Of a DNA stretch of 64,000 nt, positions 33,430 to 41,118 are shown one piece after another (the first letter of the stretch is position 1; every line of letters starts with the position of its first letter). Location of the stretch: positions 1-64,000 of the forward strand of contig JARKQY010000035.1 in NCBI GenBank assembly GCA_029974635.1, in the 5' to 3' direction. The notes under the pieces are model-generated. The model saw only the letters and a program-made list of their open reading frames with translations, was not told the origin of the DNA and ran no database searches. This DNA comes from Bacillota bacterium (GTDB lineage: Bacteria > Bacillota > UBA4882 > UBA8346). Position numbers and translations under genes: made by a program.

Positions 33430-34530
33430 ATGCCCAAAGAGTTCATTACCGAGAGACAAGGACTGAACATGATGGTCTTGTTTATTATCGGAAGCACTTT
33501 GGTCGTTGGAGTTACGGACGCAGCAAAACAAGACAGTTGGTTGTCCGTCATCCTCGCCATAATAATGGCTTTACCTATGCTTATGCTCTATGCCAGAATC
33601 GTCCATCTTTTTCCGGGACAAGATATCTTCATGGTTATTCACCGGGTATTCGGGCGGATAGTAGGAAAAGTCTTGTCTTTATTCTTTGTCTGGTACGCTT
33701 TTCACCTTGGGGTATTGGTCATTCGTAATTTTTCGGAATTCCTCAGCGAAATTTCCTTGACGGAAACGCCGCAATATTTAATTCAACTGGTAGTTGTTAT
33801 TTTAGGTGTTTGGATGGTAAAAGGAAGTATTGAGGTATTGGGGCGCTGGACGAGCTTTGTCTTCAATATCGTACTCGTCATTATCATTGGAATCTGCCTC
33901 ATGGCCTTCACCGAAACCAATTTCGCCAATTTCACACCCATGTTGTACGGAGGTTTTCGGCCCGTCATTGACGGCGCTTATTCGATCTTTTCCTTCCCTT
34001 TGGCGGAAACCATCATTTTTACTGCCGTTTTATCTTTTTTAAAACCGGGCGCCAATAGTTATAAAGTCTATAATCGAGGTTTATGGATTGGTGGAGGCAT
34101 CTTATTAGCAATCACTCTCGGAAACATTGGGGTTTTGGGGTATCCTTTTCTTTCAACCCAGTATTATCCTTCCTATATAACGGTGAGTCTGATTGATTTG
34201 GGGACATTCTTCCGGCGTTTTGAAATACTGGTGGCAGTCGTATTCCTGTTATGCGGATTGGTGAAAGTAAGTATCTGCCTATTTTGCACCGCAAACGGCC
34301 TGGCTAAAATTTTTAATACGCATGATTACCGGGTATTGCTGGCTCCGGTGGCTCTGTTAAACGTCAGTCTGGCTTTATTTATTTATCCCAGTATGCAAGC
34401 AATGTTCGAATGGGTGAATGTATACCGGTATTATGCTATCCCCTTCCAAATCCTTTTGCCCTTATTGATCTGGATCTGCGCAGAAGCCAAACTCCGTTTA
34501 TCAAAAACCGGGGCCATTGAAAAAGACTAA
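33430..34530 (+). CDS. gerB: Spore germination receptor permease-like subunit B (GerAB/GerKB)
   Basis: 366 aa from the ATG at 33430, which has GGAGG 7 nt upstream; a TTG at 33424 would overlap the ribosome site. About ten membrane segments fill the protein, in the pattern of the APC amino-acid permease superfamily. FITERQGLNMMVLFIIGSTL near the start and PMLYGGFRPVIDGAYSIFSF in the middle are family features. The B subunit binds germinants such as amino acids or sugars; the ligand cannot be deduced here. It is followed after 19 bp by a small membrane-protein gene. Confidence 0.94.
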   Translation: MPKEFITERQGLNMMVLFIIGSTLVVGVTDAAKQDSWLSVILAIIMALPMLMLYARIVHLFPGQDIFMVIHRVFGRIVGKVLSLFFVWYAFHLGVLVIRNFSEFLSEISLTETPQYLIQLVVVILGVWMVKGSIEVLGRWTSFVFNIVLVIIIGICLMAFTETNFANFTPMLYGGFRPVIDGAYSIFSFPLAETIIFTAVLSFLKPGANSYKVYNRGLWIGGGILLAITLGNIGVLGYPFLSTQYYPSYITVSLIDLGTFFRRFEILVAVVFLLCGLVKVSICLFCTANGLAKIFNTHDYRVLLAPVALLNVSLALFIYPSMQAMFEWVNVYRYYAIPFQILLPLLIWICAEAKLRLSKTGAIEKD

Positions 34531-34549
34531 AAAACGCGGGTGAATATGA

Positions 34550-34771
34550 ATGGATCTTACGATGATACTCATCATGACACTGGTATACGGTTTATTTTTA
34601 TTGCTGGACTTCATTCCCATTTACCGGGGTAAAAATCGTAAGATAACCTGGTTGTATTTAAGTTTATTTATCCTTTCATATTCGATGACCGTTCTTATCG
34701 GTTTTGGAGTAAACCTCCCCAGTCCCGCTCCACTGATTAAAAGTATAATTACTTCTTTAGGTATTTTCTGA
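34550..34771 (+). CDS. Small membrane protein at the end of the germination operon
   Basis: 73 aa, ATG at 34550, with a weak GGGTGAA upstream. Two membrane helices (residues about 3-20 and 34-52) are joined by a basic loop (YRGKNRKITW). It follows gerB by 19 bp in the same direction and its last 23 bp overlap the tail of the converging hydrolase gene. Small two-helix proteins of this sort are found beside germination operons in several Firmicutes and could be accessory subunits like GerD/GerX, but no specific family was recognised. Confidence 0.6.
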   Translation: MDLTMILIMTLVYGLFLLLDFIPIYRGKNRKITWLYLSLFILSYSMTVLIGFGVNLPSPAPLIKSIITSLGIF

Positions 34772-35654
34772 GGAATTCAAGCTGATCCGAAATAACCTGA
34801 TTCCGCATTTCTCCAGTATATAGGCCAAAATGCCCCACAGAATATTTTCGTAGTTCCCCTTTGGGCGCCTTCCTGGCTATTGCCATTGCAAACCCAGCGG
34901 AAGCTTGCAGATCATGCTCGGCAACGCAAAACAAGATAGGCATGTTAATACGTTCTGCCGTTCCTTCCCGATATCGGGGCATTCCAAAGGCAATCCGGGG
35001 AGCAAACTCGTTGCGCCATTTTGAATCTTCGCCTACGGTAGCATCTACAACGGGTTTTGCGTCGGGTTCGGTCATTGCTGCAAACTCTCCCGGATTTCCT
35101 ACTACTGGAATTAAATGGGGCGGAAGACCCACTAAGCCATGTATTGTGTCCCTGAGGGCAGCCAATAAAAGCCTAATCTGAACTTTGGCAGAGGCCTTTT
35201 CGTTGCTTCCACCCTTAAATGCATCAATAAAGGGGACCTGGGCAATGACCGCAACAATCTTTGGATCCTTTGCCGCAACGTCGATTACATGCCCACCGGA
35301 AAGAGAAGAACCCCACAGAGCAATTTGATCCGGATTTATCATATCCAGGCTGCGGGCAAAAGCAATTGCCGCATGGTAATCCTCCCGCTGTTTACGTATA
35401 TGAATAACTTGCCGCGGCTCTCCTCCGCTTTCCCCGAAATTTCGGTAATCAAAGGCAAAGACTGCAAACCCGTTTAATGCAAACTGACCGGCAAATACAG
35501 GTATTCCAATAGAATCTTTGGTTCCACTGAAACCATGGGCCATAACAATGCAGGACAGTTTTCCCGGCGCTCCGGCAGGGAGATATAAATCGGCCGCACA
35601 TTTTACCCCCGCTGACTCAAAAAATAATTTTGATTTAGTCATGCCATTATTCAT
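34749..35654 (-). CDS. Alpha/beta-hydrolase (dienelactone-hydrolase-like)
   Basis: 301 aa from the ATG at 35654. IVMAHGFSGTKDSIGI carries the oxyanion motif, FDYRNFGESGGEPR is a typical strand-4 turn, the nucleophile elbow is LWGSSLSGGHVI (Ser at about residue 118), and VAEHDLQA and VGHFGLYT supply Asp and His. The protein matches the cluster of cytoplasmic S15/X-Pro-like or DLH hydrolases annotated as acetylxylan-esterase-like; the substrate is unknown. It is 82 bp downstream of a TetR-family gene in the same direction and is presumably controlled by it. Confidence 0.85.
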   Translation of the reverse strand: MNNGMTKSKLFFESAGVKCAADLYLPAGAPGKLSCIVMAHGFSGTKDSIGIPVFAGQFALNGFAVFAFDYRNFGESGGEPRQVIHIRKQREDYHAAIAFARSLDMINPDQIALWGSSLSGGHVIDVAAKDPKIVAVIAQVPFIDAFKGGSNEKASAKVQIRLLLAALRDTIHGLVGLPPHLIPVVGNPGEFAAMTEPDAKPVVDATVGEDSKWRNEFAPRIAFGMPRYREGTAERINMPILFCVAEHDLQASAGFAMAIARKAPKGELRKYSVGHFGLYTGEMRNQVISDQLEFLRKYLKK

Positions 35655-35736
35655 GTTTATACCCTCCTGTCTAAAATATTATCTCTGAAGTCGGTGAGGT
35701 GTGGAATAAGTAGCTTTCTCAAGGCATCCCGACTCT

Positions 35737-36411
35737 TTAAAAACTGCTTAATTCGTCGCTAATTGATTTAAAATACTTCAACAGATTTAAACTGCCTGGT
35801 TTCGCGCCGAGAATCCTTTCGATCATCTCCTCCGCCGCTTGTGCCGCTAATTTTATTTCGCTGCCGGATCCGATTGGAATTTTGATGGTGTTGTGCAGGG
35901 ATACAGCCCACATTAATAAAGTGTCAGCTATAAACTCAGGATGTTCAGTTTTAAATAAATTCTCCCGAACCCCCTGCTTGATAATTGAGACGAAATAGGG
36001 TGATATTTCCGCTGCCATCTTCGTTGCCAGCCTGCTATGGATTGCCATATTTTTTTCCCGGTTAAAAAGCCCGGCAAGCCGCTTGATACCTTTGCCCTGT
36101 AATCCAAATTGATTTATAATGGTTTCCAATATCCGATGAATTTTTTCAATGGCGTTTGCTTCTTCGTTTTCAACAATTTTTTTTATTTTGCCGGTAATAT
36201 ATTGAATGTATTTCTGTGAAATTGCGTTCAGTATCTCTTCCTTGGCTTTAAAATAATAGTAGAAGAGCCCTTTGGCCACTCCTACTTTAGCCACAATATC
36301 GTTAACTGAAGTATTTTCATATCCTTTTGCAATAAATAATTCTTCGGCGGCATTTATTATCTCTTCCTTTCTTTCTTCCGGGTCTTTTATAATCCTGACG
36401 ATAAAAATCAC
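35737..36411 (-). CDS. TetR/AcrR-family transcriptional repressor
   Basis: 224 aa if read from the GTG at 36411. The DNA-binding domain is clear: EEIINAAEELFIAKGYENTS and VNDIVAKVGVAKGLFYYYFK (residues about 13-55); the rest is helical ligand-binding domain. The start is uncertain: AGGAGG overlaps that GTG, so it cannot serve it. The next codon at good spacing (8 nt) is ATC at 36402, giving MVRIIKDPEERK, the usual start of relatives. Two TGAC/GTCA palindromes on its promoter imply autorepression. Likely controls the downstream hydrolase; inducer unknown. Confidence 0.88.
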   Translation of the reverse strand: MIFIVRIIKDPEERKEEIINAAEELFIAKGYENTSVNDIVAKVGVAKGLFYYYFKAKEEILNAISQKYIQYITGKIKKIVENEEANAIEKIHRILETIINQFGLQGKGIKRLAGLFNREKNMAIHSRLATKMAAEISPYFVSIIKQGVRENLFKTEHPEFIADTLLMWAVSLHNTIKIPIGSGSEIKLAAQAAEEMIERILGAKPGSLNLLKYFKSISDELSSF

Positions 36412-36424
36412 CTCCTCAATTCAT

Positions 36425-36481
36425 ACTGACCATCGGTCAGTTACAGTTCATATTATATCCTTTTACTGACCAACAGTCAAT
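36425..36481 (-). promoter_or_regulatory. TetR-gene promoter with two operator palindromes
   Basis: Minus-strand -35 TTGACT (36475-36480) and -10 TATAAT (36452-36457) are 17 bp apart, an almost ideal sigma-A promoter. A perfect operator ACTGACC-ATC-GGTCAGT lies at 36425-36441 at the start of transcription; a second, imperfect ACTGACC-AAC-AGTCA (36465 onward) overlaps the -35. Both suit binding by the TetR-family product. Confidence 0.75.
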
Positions 36482-36524
36482 ACTAGTTTCGAATTACTAA
36501 ATATTGAGTCCTTTACATAGACGT

Positions 36525-36568
36525 AAAAAAGCCCGCAGTTTAAAAGCTGCGAGCTTGGACGTTTTTTT
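36525..36568. terminator. Bidirectional intrinsic terminator
   Basis: GCCCGCAG (36531-36538) pairs with CTGCGAGC (36547-36554) with one G-T pair. An A run precedes and a T run follows, so either strand gives a stem with a U tract. On the minus strand it lies 87 nt after the LuxR remnant and probably served that gene. Confidence 0.75.
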
Positions 36569-36640
36569 GGTAAAAGCGGCTACCCACCTTGCGTGATCCA
36601 CCGCATACCCCGAGATAGAATAATTAGAACATGTATTTCC

Positions 36641-36721
36641 CTAAAAGCTTTTCTCTCCGATACGTTCCAGCTTTCGCAGCAACTCCCGTTTATTCCGCAC
36701 CTGTAACTTTTCATAATATTT
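36641..36721 (-). pseudogene. C-terminal fragment of a LuxR-type regulator
   Basis: The minus strand reads YYEKLQVRNKRELLRKLERI then GEKSF and stop at 36641, the end of a LuxR-type helix-turn-helix (the last DNA-binding helices). Upstream the frame is blocked at once by TAG codons and the sequence becomes unrelated, so only about 26 codons remain. The break coincides with the start of the kelch-protein reading frame on the other strand. Confidence 0.5.
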
Positions 36722-36767
36722 CTACTACTACGGCTTTTCATCCGGGAATTTTTCGTCCGGCAAACAA

Positions 36768-37670
36768 ATGGACGTGGGGTTAGTCGCAACCTCTCTGAGA
36801 GCCCCCGACGGTTGGACGCGGGCGCAAGTTTGGACTCCCAGAGCAAGTATGCTGACTGACCCTGATCGTTACCAATACGCCAGTGCCGTACTTAATAACA
36901 AAATCTATGTTTTTGGCGGAAAAAATAATGATGGCGCTTTGCGTAGCGCTGAAGTTTACGATCCGGTATCCGACACCTGGAGTCCCTTGCCCGATATGCC
37001 GGAAGCCCGTTCTGACCAAAAGTGCGTGGTTTTTAACGGTAAAATCTATTTTATCTGGAATGTGCCAACGTTGATTGATTCCATGAATCATGTAAACTGG
37101 TTCGATCCGGGGACCAATACCTATGTGTGGGAATCCAACGATTATTCGGGTTACAATTTTTTTGACGCCGGCGTAGTGCTTAATGGCGCGATGTATGCCC
37201 TGCATTCGAATCAAGACCGTCTTGAACTTTATAAATATCAGCCGGGAAGTTTGATAACTTACCCGCCACAGGGAGTTTTTCCAGAAATGACTGTTTCAAG
37301 CGATTGGGTGAGTGTGGGTCTCTTTAATAATGTCCCTTATTATGGCGGGGGTACCTTCCAAGTGGTAAATAACCAAATCTATCTAATTGGGGGCTATAGG
37401 GATCTCTACCAGCAGATTGATATTGGCTCGGGTTCATCCTTTACCATGAGTCAGCCGAACCACCGGGGCATAGGAAGTTGTGTAGTTAATAATAAAATCT
37501 ATGTGATTGGCGATGGTTATACGGAAGTGTACGATCCCGCAATGAATACCTGGACTGTTAAATCCCCCATGTTGATTAACCGATCCGTTACCTGCGAGGC
37601 CGTCAACGGGATTGTGTATATCATCGGCGGGGGCATGGTGGAAGCTTACGACCCCAATAAGGACTATTAA
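36768..37670 (+). CDS. Kelch-repeat protein, possibly 5'-truncated
   Basis: 300 aa if started at the ATG at 36768, which has no ribosome site; no better start is visible and the frame is open back to 36717. Kelch units are clear: LNNKIYVFGGKNNDG with EVYDPVSDTWSPLPDMPEAR, VVNNQIYLIGGYRD, VVNNKIYVIGDGYTEVYDPA with NTWTVKSPM, and VNGIVYIIGGGMVEAYDP, about five blades where six or seven are usual. No signal peptide is present although most bacterial relatives are secreted. The missing blade(s), missing leader and adjoining LuxR fragment suggest a recombination scar. Function would be protein or sugar binding. Confidence 0.65.
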   Translation: MDVGLVATSLRAPDGWTRAQVWTPRASMLTDPDRYQYASAVLNNKIYVFGGKNNDGALRSAEVYDPVSDTWSPLPDMPEARSDQKCVVFNGKIYFIWNVPTLIDSMNHVNWFDPGTNTYVWESNDYSGYNFFDAGVVLNGAMYALHSNQDRLELYKYQPGSLITYPPQGVFPEMTVSSDWVSVGLFNNVPYYGGGTFQVVNNQIYLIGGYRDLYQQIDIGSGSSFTMSQPNHRGIGSCVVNNKIYVIGDGYTEVYDPAMNTWTVKSPMLINRSVTCEAVNGIVYIIGGGMVEAYDPNKDY

Positions 37671-37786
37671 AATTGCTGTGGGACCTAAGGAAAAGAAGCT
37701 AACGTTAAATAAGTGTTAGCCGCAATAAATATCGATAATCATGTGGAAACGCACCCAAAAAGCCCCCGCTATGCTGGTAATGCGAC

Positions 37787-39409
37787 TCAGTTCCTGACCA
37801 TCTCCAGCAACTCCTCCAGGCTCTTTTTGCCGAAGAGGAGCCGGGTATCATTCACCACGATGGCTGGAACACTCATCATAGAATACTTGTTTTTAAATTC
37901 CGGGAACCTGGCTAGATCGATCATCTCCGCCTCGATCAACGGATTCTTCAGGGCCATCAACTGTGCCGCAGTCACCACCTCCGGACAAAGGGTGCAGGAT
38001 AGGGAAACGCCGATCTTGAGATTTACGGGTTGATCCACCGCCCGGATTCCGGCCAAAAGATTCTGGTCGATCTCCTGGCCGGGGCCGGCGGCGTTATACA
38101 GGGCCAAAATAAAGGAGTTGATCTCATGGCCCCCGGGAATCCCGTGGAACTGAACGCCCGTGTACTTACCGTCCGGATCCAAAAGCGCCAGGGTGGGAAA
38201 GATGGTGGCGTTGATCTCCCTTTCCCGCTCCGGATCTTCGCCTTGATTCAAAATCTCCACCTGCACCTTGTCGGTGAGGGCAGTGAGATCCGCCAGAAAT
38301 CCTTGCAATTCCCCGCTAATTTCACTGGTTTCATTCAAAATGGCTACCAGGCCAATGTGGTTTTGAAAGCGGGTAAAAATCTGCCTGAGCTGGGTTTGGA
38401 GTTCGCTGTCAAAAAATACCGCTGCCGGTTGTTCGGAAGAAGACCCCGCTTCACTCCTGATCCCCAGTTGCTCCTTTTTGGCTTCAATATATTTCTCAGC
38501 CGCCGCGGCCGCCAACGCGCCGTCCGCAACTGCCGTAACAAGCTGGCGGAGGATTTTCGGACGAATATCCCCCGCGGCATAGACACCGTCAATATTTGTT
38601 TTTAAATTTTCATCCGTAAGAATATACCCAAATTTATCAAGGGTAAGCTGTCCGGCATATTCGGCACTCTGCGGGATATAGCCGGCGAATACGAACACGC
38701 CGAAGGATAAATCACTCTCCGCCACATCATAGCGCCAGGTTTCTCCGGTCTGATTGTTGACGAATCTGGCGTATTTAAGAACCTTCTCACCGCCTATCTC
38801 CAGCACCTCGGTGTTGAATTTTACCTCGATCTTCGGATGCGCCAGCACCTTGTCGGCTATGGTTTTGGCGCATGTAAATTCCGGCTCTCTGGCAATGATG
38901 GTCACTTTTTTGGCATACCGGGTGAGGTAAAGGGCTTCTTCCGCTGCCGCAAAACCGGCGCCGATGACGAAAACATCCATGTCCGTGAAAAACTCGCCGT
39001 CGCAAGTGGCGCAGTAACCGATACCTCTTCCCCGGAACGTCTCCTCGCCTTCAAAGCCCAGTACCCTGGGCTTTGAACCGGTGGCGATGATGACCCCCAA
39101 GGCTTCATACTCCCCCACGGAGGTTTTTACCTTTTTGACCTCCTGCGAAAAATCCACCGACTGCACCGTAGCATTGAGAAACTCAACCCCGAAGCTCTCC
39201 GCCTGTTTCTGCATGGTCTGAGCCAACTCTTCGCCGGAAGTATGAAGAATACCGGGATAATTCACGATCTCCGCCGTGATTTTAATTTGTCCGCCGGCCC
39301 GATCTTTATCCAAAATGAGGGTTTTCAACCTTGAACGGCCCGCATAAATTCCAGCCGTCATGCCCGCGCTGCCGGCGCCGATGATAATAAGATCATAAAG
39401 GTTCTTCAT
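37787..39409 (-). CDS. Thioredoxin-reductase/AhpF-like flavoprotein with C-terminal double-thioredoxin domain
   Basis: 540 aa, ATG at 39409, 10 bp after ahpC. Residues 1-305 are a thioredoxin-reductase-type FAD/NAD(P)H protein: GAGSAGMTAGIYAGR, redox pair CATC (Cys133, Cys136), NADPH-site GAGFAAAEEALYL and GVYAAGDIRPK. After a linker, residues about 325-540 form two thioredoxin-like folds with the pair SCTLCPEVV (about residues 472-475), like the N-terminal domain of AhpF. The order is therefore the reverse of AhpF. The protein should pass electrons from NAD(P)H through CATC and CTLC to the peroxiredoxin AhpC encoded next to it. Same operon as perR and ahpC. Confidence 0.9.
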   Translation of the reverse strand: MKNLYDLIIIGAGSAGMTAGIYAGRSRLKTLILDKDRAGGQIKITAEIVNYPGILHTSGEELAQTMQKQAESFGVEFLNATVQSVDFSQEVKKVKTSVGEYEALGVIIATGSKPRVLGFEGEETFRGRGIGYCATCDGEFFTDMDVFVIGAGFAAAEEALYLTRYAKKVTIIAREPEFTCAKTIADKVLAHPKIEVKFNTEVLEIGGEKVLKYARFVNNQTGETWRYDVAESDLSFGVFVFAGYIPQSAEYAGQLTLDKFGYILTDENLKTNIDGVYAAGDIRPKILRQLVTAVADGALAAAAAEKYIEAKKEQLGIRSEAGSSSEQPAAVFFDSELQTQLRQIFTRFQNHIGLVAILNETSEISGELQGFLADLTALTDKVQVEILNQGEDPEREREINATIFPTLALLDPDGKYTGVQFHGIPGGHEINSFILALYNAAGPGQEIDQNLLAGIRAVDQPVNLKIGVSLSCTLCPEVVTAAQLMALKNPLIEAEMIDLARFPEFKNKYSMMSVPAIVVNDTRLLFGKKSLEELLEMVRN

Positions 39410-39418
39410 GGATAATAC

Positions 39419-39982
39419 CTAAATTTTTCCGACCAGATCAAGGGTCGGTTTGAGGGTTTGAGCTCCGGGCCGCCACTTGGCGGGGCAAACTTGGTCGCCA
39501 TGGGCAGCTACAAATTGCGCCGCCTGTACCTTGCGCAGAAGCTCAGCCGCTTCCCGGCCGATGTTGTTAGCGTTCACTTCATAGGATACAATCTTTCCCT
39601 CGGGATTGATGACAAAGCTGCCGCGAAGCGCCAAGCCCTCATCCTCAATGTAAACCTCAAAATCCTTGGTAATTTTGCCAGTCGGGTCGGCAATCATGGG
39701 GTAAGTGATTTTTTTAATGGTCTCCGAAGCATCGTGCCATGCTTTATGCACGAAATGGGTGTCGGTGGAAACGGAATAGATCTCGCAGCCGATATCCCTG
39801 AACTCAGCATAATGATCCGCTAGATCGCCGAGTTCGGTGGGGCAGATAAAGGTAAAGTCGGCGGGATAAAATACGAATACCGACCACTTCCCTAGTAAAT
39901 CCGCTTTGGTTACCTCTTTAAACTGGCCGTTTACAAAGGCCTGGGCTTTAAAATCAGTTACTTCTTTTCCGATTAAGGACAT
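39419..39982 (-). CDS. ahpC: Alkyl hydroperoxide reductase C (2-Cys peroxiredoxin)
   Basis: 187 aa, ATG at 39982 with AGGAGG upstream; normal length. The peroxidatic Cys47 is in YPADFTFICPTE, with the resolving Cys166 in DQVCPAKWRPG, and the conserved Arg and Thr around the active site are present. It reduces H2O2, organic peroxides and peroxynitrite. The electron donor is probably the flavoprotein 10 bp downstream. The gene lies 63 bp after perR and there is no separate operator in that gap, so transcription most likely comes from the perR promoter. Confidence 0.97.
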   Translation of the reverse strand: MSLIGKEVTDFKAQAFVNGQFKEVTKADLLGKWSVFVFYPADFTFICPTELGDLADHYAEFRDIGCEIYSVSTDTHFVHKAWHDASETIKKITYPMIADPTGKITKDFEVYIEDEGLALRGSFVINPEGKIVSYEVNANNIGREAAELLRKVQAAQFVAAHGDQVCPAKWRPGAQTLKPTLDLVGKI

Positions 39983-40045
39983 GTTTGAATACCTCCTATT
40001 TATTTATACTTATATTCTGTCAGCAAAATGCTGCCGGAATATTGA

Positions 40046-40444
40046 TTAACTATTTTTTTTACAGGCGGGGCAAATACCGCTAAACAGCATGGTACGGCTT
40101 TCCACCGCAACCCCCGTAGAGGCCTCCACCACTTTGTCAAGCTGACGGAGAAGCTCCGGCGGGATAGCATCGCAGTCCGTATCAAAAATCCGGCCGCAAC
40201 GGTTGCAGACAATATGATAATGTTCATTCGGGTTTTGGTCGAAGCGATCCGGGGAATCTGAAAAGGGCAGCCGCATAATCTCTCCTTCACCAGCCATGGT
40301 ATTAAGATTCCGGTAGACGGTACCGAGGCTTATCTGGGGATAGTCCTTTAAAATTTCCCCGTATATCTCCGCGGCGGTAGGATGATCCAGCAATTGAAGA
40401 GCTTCTGCAATCATCTTTTTTTGGGTACTGAACCTTCGGTTCAT
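40046..40444 (-). CDS. perR: Fur-family peroxide-responsive repressor
   Basis: 132 aa, ATG at 40444 with CTGGAG 7 nt upstream. The winged helix (TAAEIYGEILKDYPQISLGT) and the metal sites are clear: EHYHIVCNRCG with two His and CxxC, FDTDC with Asp at the position that separates PerR from Fur, and C-terminal CPACK for the structural zinc. PerR senses H2O2 by iron-catalysed His oxidation and then releases DNA. It heads the operon with ahpC and the AhpF-like gene and is preceded by a large palindrome on its own promoter, which implies autoregulation. Assignment as PerR rather than Fur rests on the Asp and on the neighbours. Confidence 0.88.
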   Translation of the reverse strand: MNRRFSTQKKMIAEALQLLDHPTAAEIYGEILKDYPQISLGTVYRNLNTMAGEGEIMRLPFSDSPDRFDQNPNEHYHIVCNRCGRIFDTDCDAIPPELLRQLDKVVEASTGVAVESRTMLFSGICPACKKNS

Positions 40445-40457
40445 CGATAGACTCCAG

Positions 40458-40528
40458 ATTATTAATTAATAATAGTAATCATTACTATTATTAATTAATA
40501 ATATATGCTTTCTTCACTATTTTGTCAA
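40458..40528 (-). promoter_or_regulatory. perR promoter with 45-bp perfect palindrome
   Basis: Minus-strand -35 TTGACA (40523-40528) and -10 TATATT (40500-40505) are 17 bp apart. From 40458 to 40502 the sequence is a perfect palindrome with 22-bp arms around C at 40480. Its centre TAGTAAT-C-ATTACTA (40473-40487) resembles the PerR box TTATAATnATTATAA. It covers the transcription start, so bound repressor would block initiation; the same site may affect the divergent gene at 40604. Confidence 0.75.
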
Positions 40529-40603
40529 TAGCTACAATAAATAAATCCGGGATGAATTGAAAAAAATAAAATATAATTTTAAAGGCAGGGCTGGTGAAAG
40601 GTA

Positions 40604-41092
40604 TTGGGCTTTACTGATAACCTAAGTCTATTATTTTGGCCGGGATTGGCAATTGTTTTCGGCATCCCGACCATGCTTTTTATACCCCGCAAAGAATATA
40701 AGAAGTTTTTTATTTTTGGTTTCACTCTGGGCGGTATCATTGATATCATTAGCATCATTGTATTTGGCAATCTATTGGGGGTATTTTCATATCGTTCCGG
40801 TCCCCTCGTGGTATCCGGAATTCCAATTTTCATACCGATCGCATTTACTTTTGCATGGATGATTTTCTTCTATTTTTTACCGGTCAGAATGGAATTTTTA
40901 ATTCCCTATATCATAGGCTTCAGCGGTTTTGCAGTACTCATAGGGTTTGTCGAGGAAAACTTGGGGTATTTCCAGTACCATCACGGTTTTATCCAAAGCG
41001 CGTTAGTGACGGCAGTCGTCTTTCTCCTGTGGTTTGGCTTCTCCGCATGGGTCTATAGACATTATGCGCCAAAACTGCCTGCCGCCGGATAA
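40604..41092 (+). CDS. Polytopic membrane protein of unknown function
   Basis: 162 aa from a TTG at 40604 with GAAAGG upstream. Five hydrophobic segments (about 8-26, 36-58, 68-90, 95-118 and 125-150) make up nearly the whole protein; short loops contain FIPRKEYKKF and a VEENLGYFQYHHGF segment with Glu and His pairs inside the membrane region. I do not recognise a family. It is divergent from perR and shares the region containing the 45-bp palindrome, so it could be part of the peroxide or metal response. It converges on cheB. Confidence 0.7.
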   Translation: MGFTDNLSLLFWPGLAIVFGIPTMLFIPRKEYKKFFIFGFTLGGIIDIISIIVFGNLLGVFSYRSGPLVVSGIPIFIPIAFTFAWMIFFYFLPVRMEFLIPYIIGFSGFAVLIGFVEENLGYFQYHHGFIQSALVTAVVFLLWFGFSAWVYRHYAPKLPAAG

Positions 41093-41118
41093 TAAAATCA
41101 CACTCTTACATAATGAGT

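Noticed and set aside
37698..37720. GCTAAC/GTTAGC hairpin after the kelch gene as a terminator
   Set aside because: Only six pairs, an 11-nt loop and no U tract on either strand.
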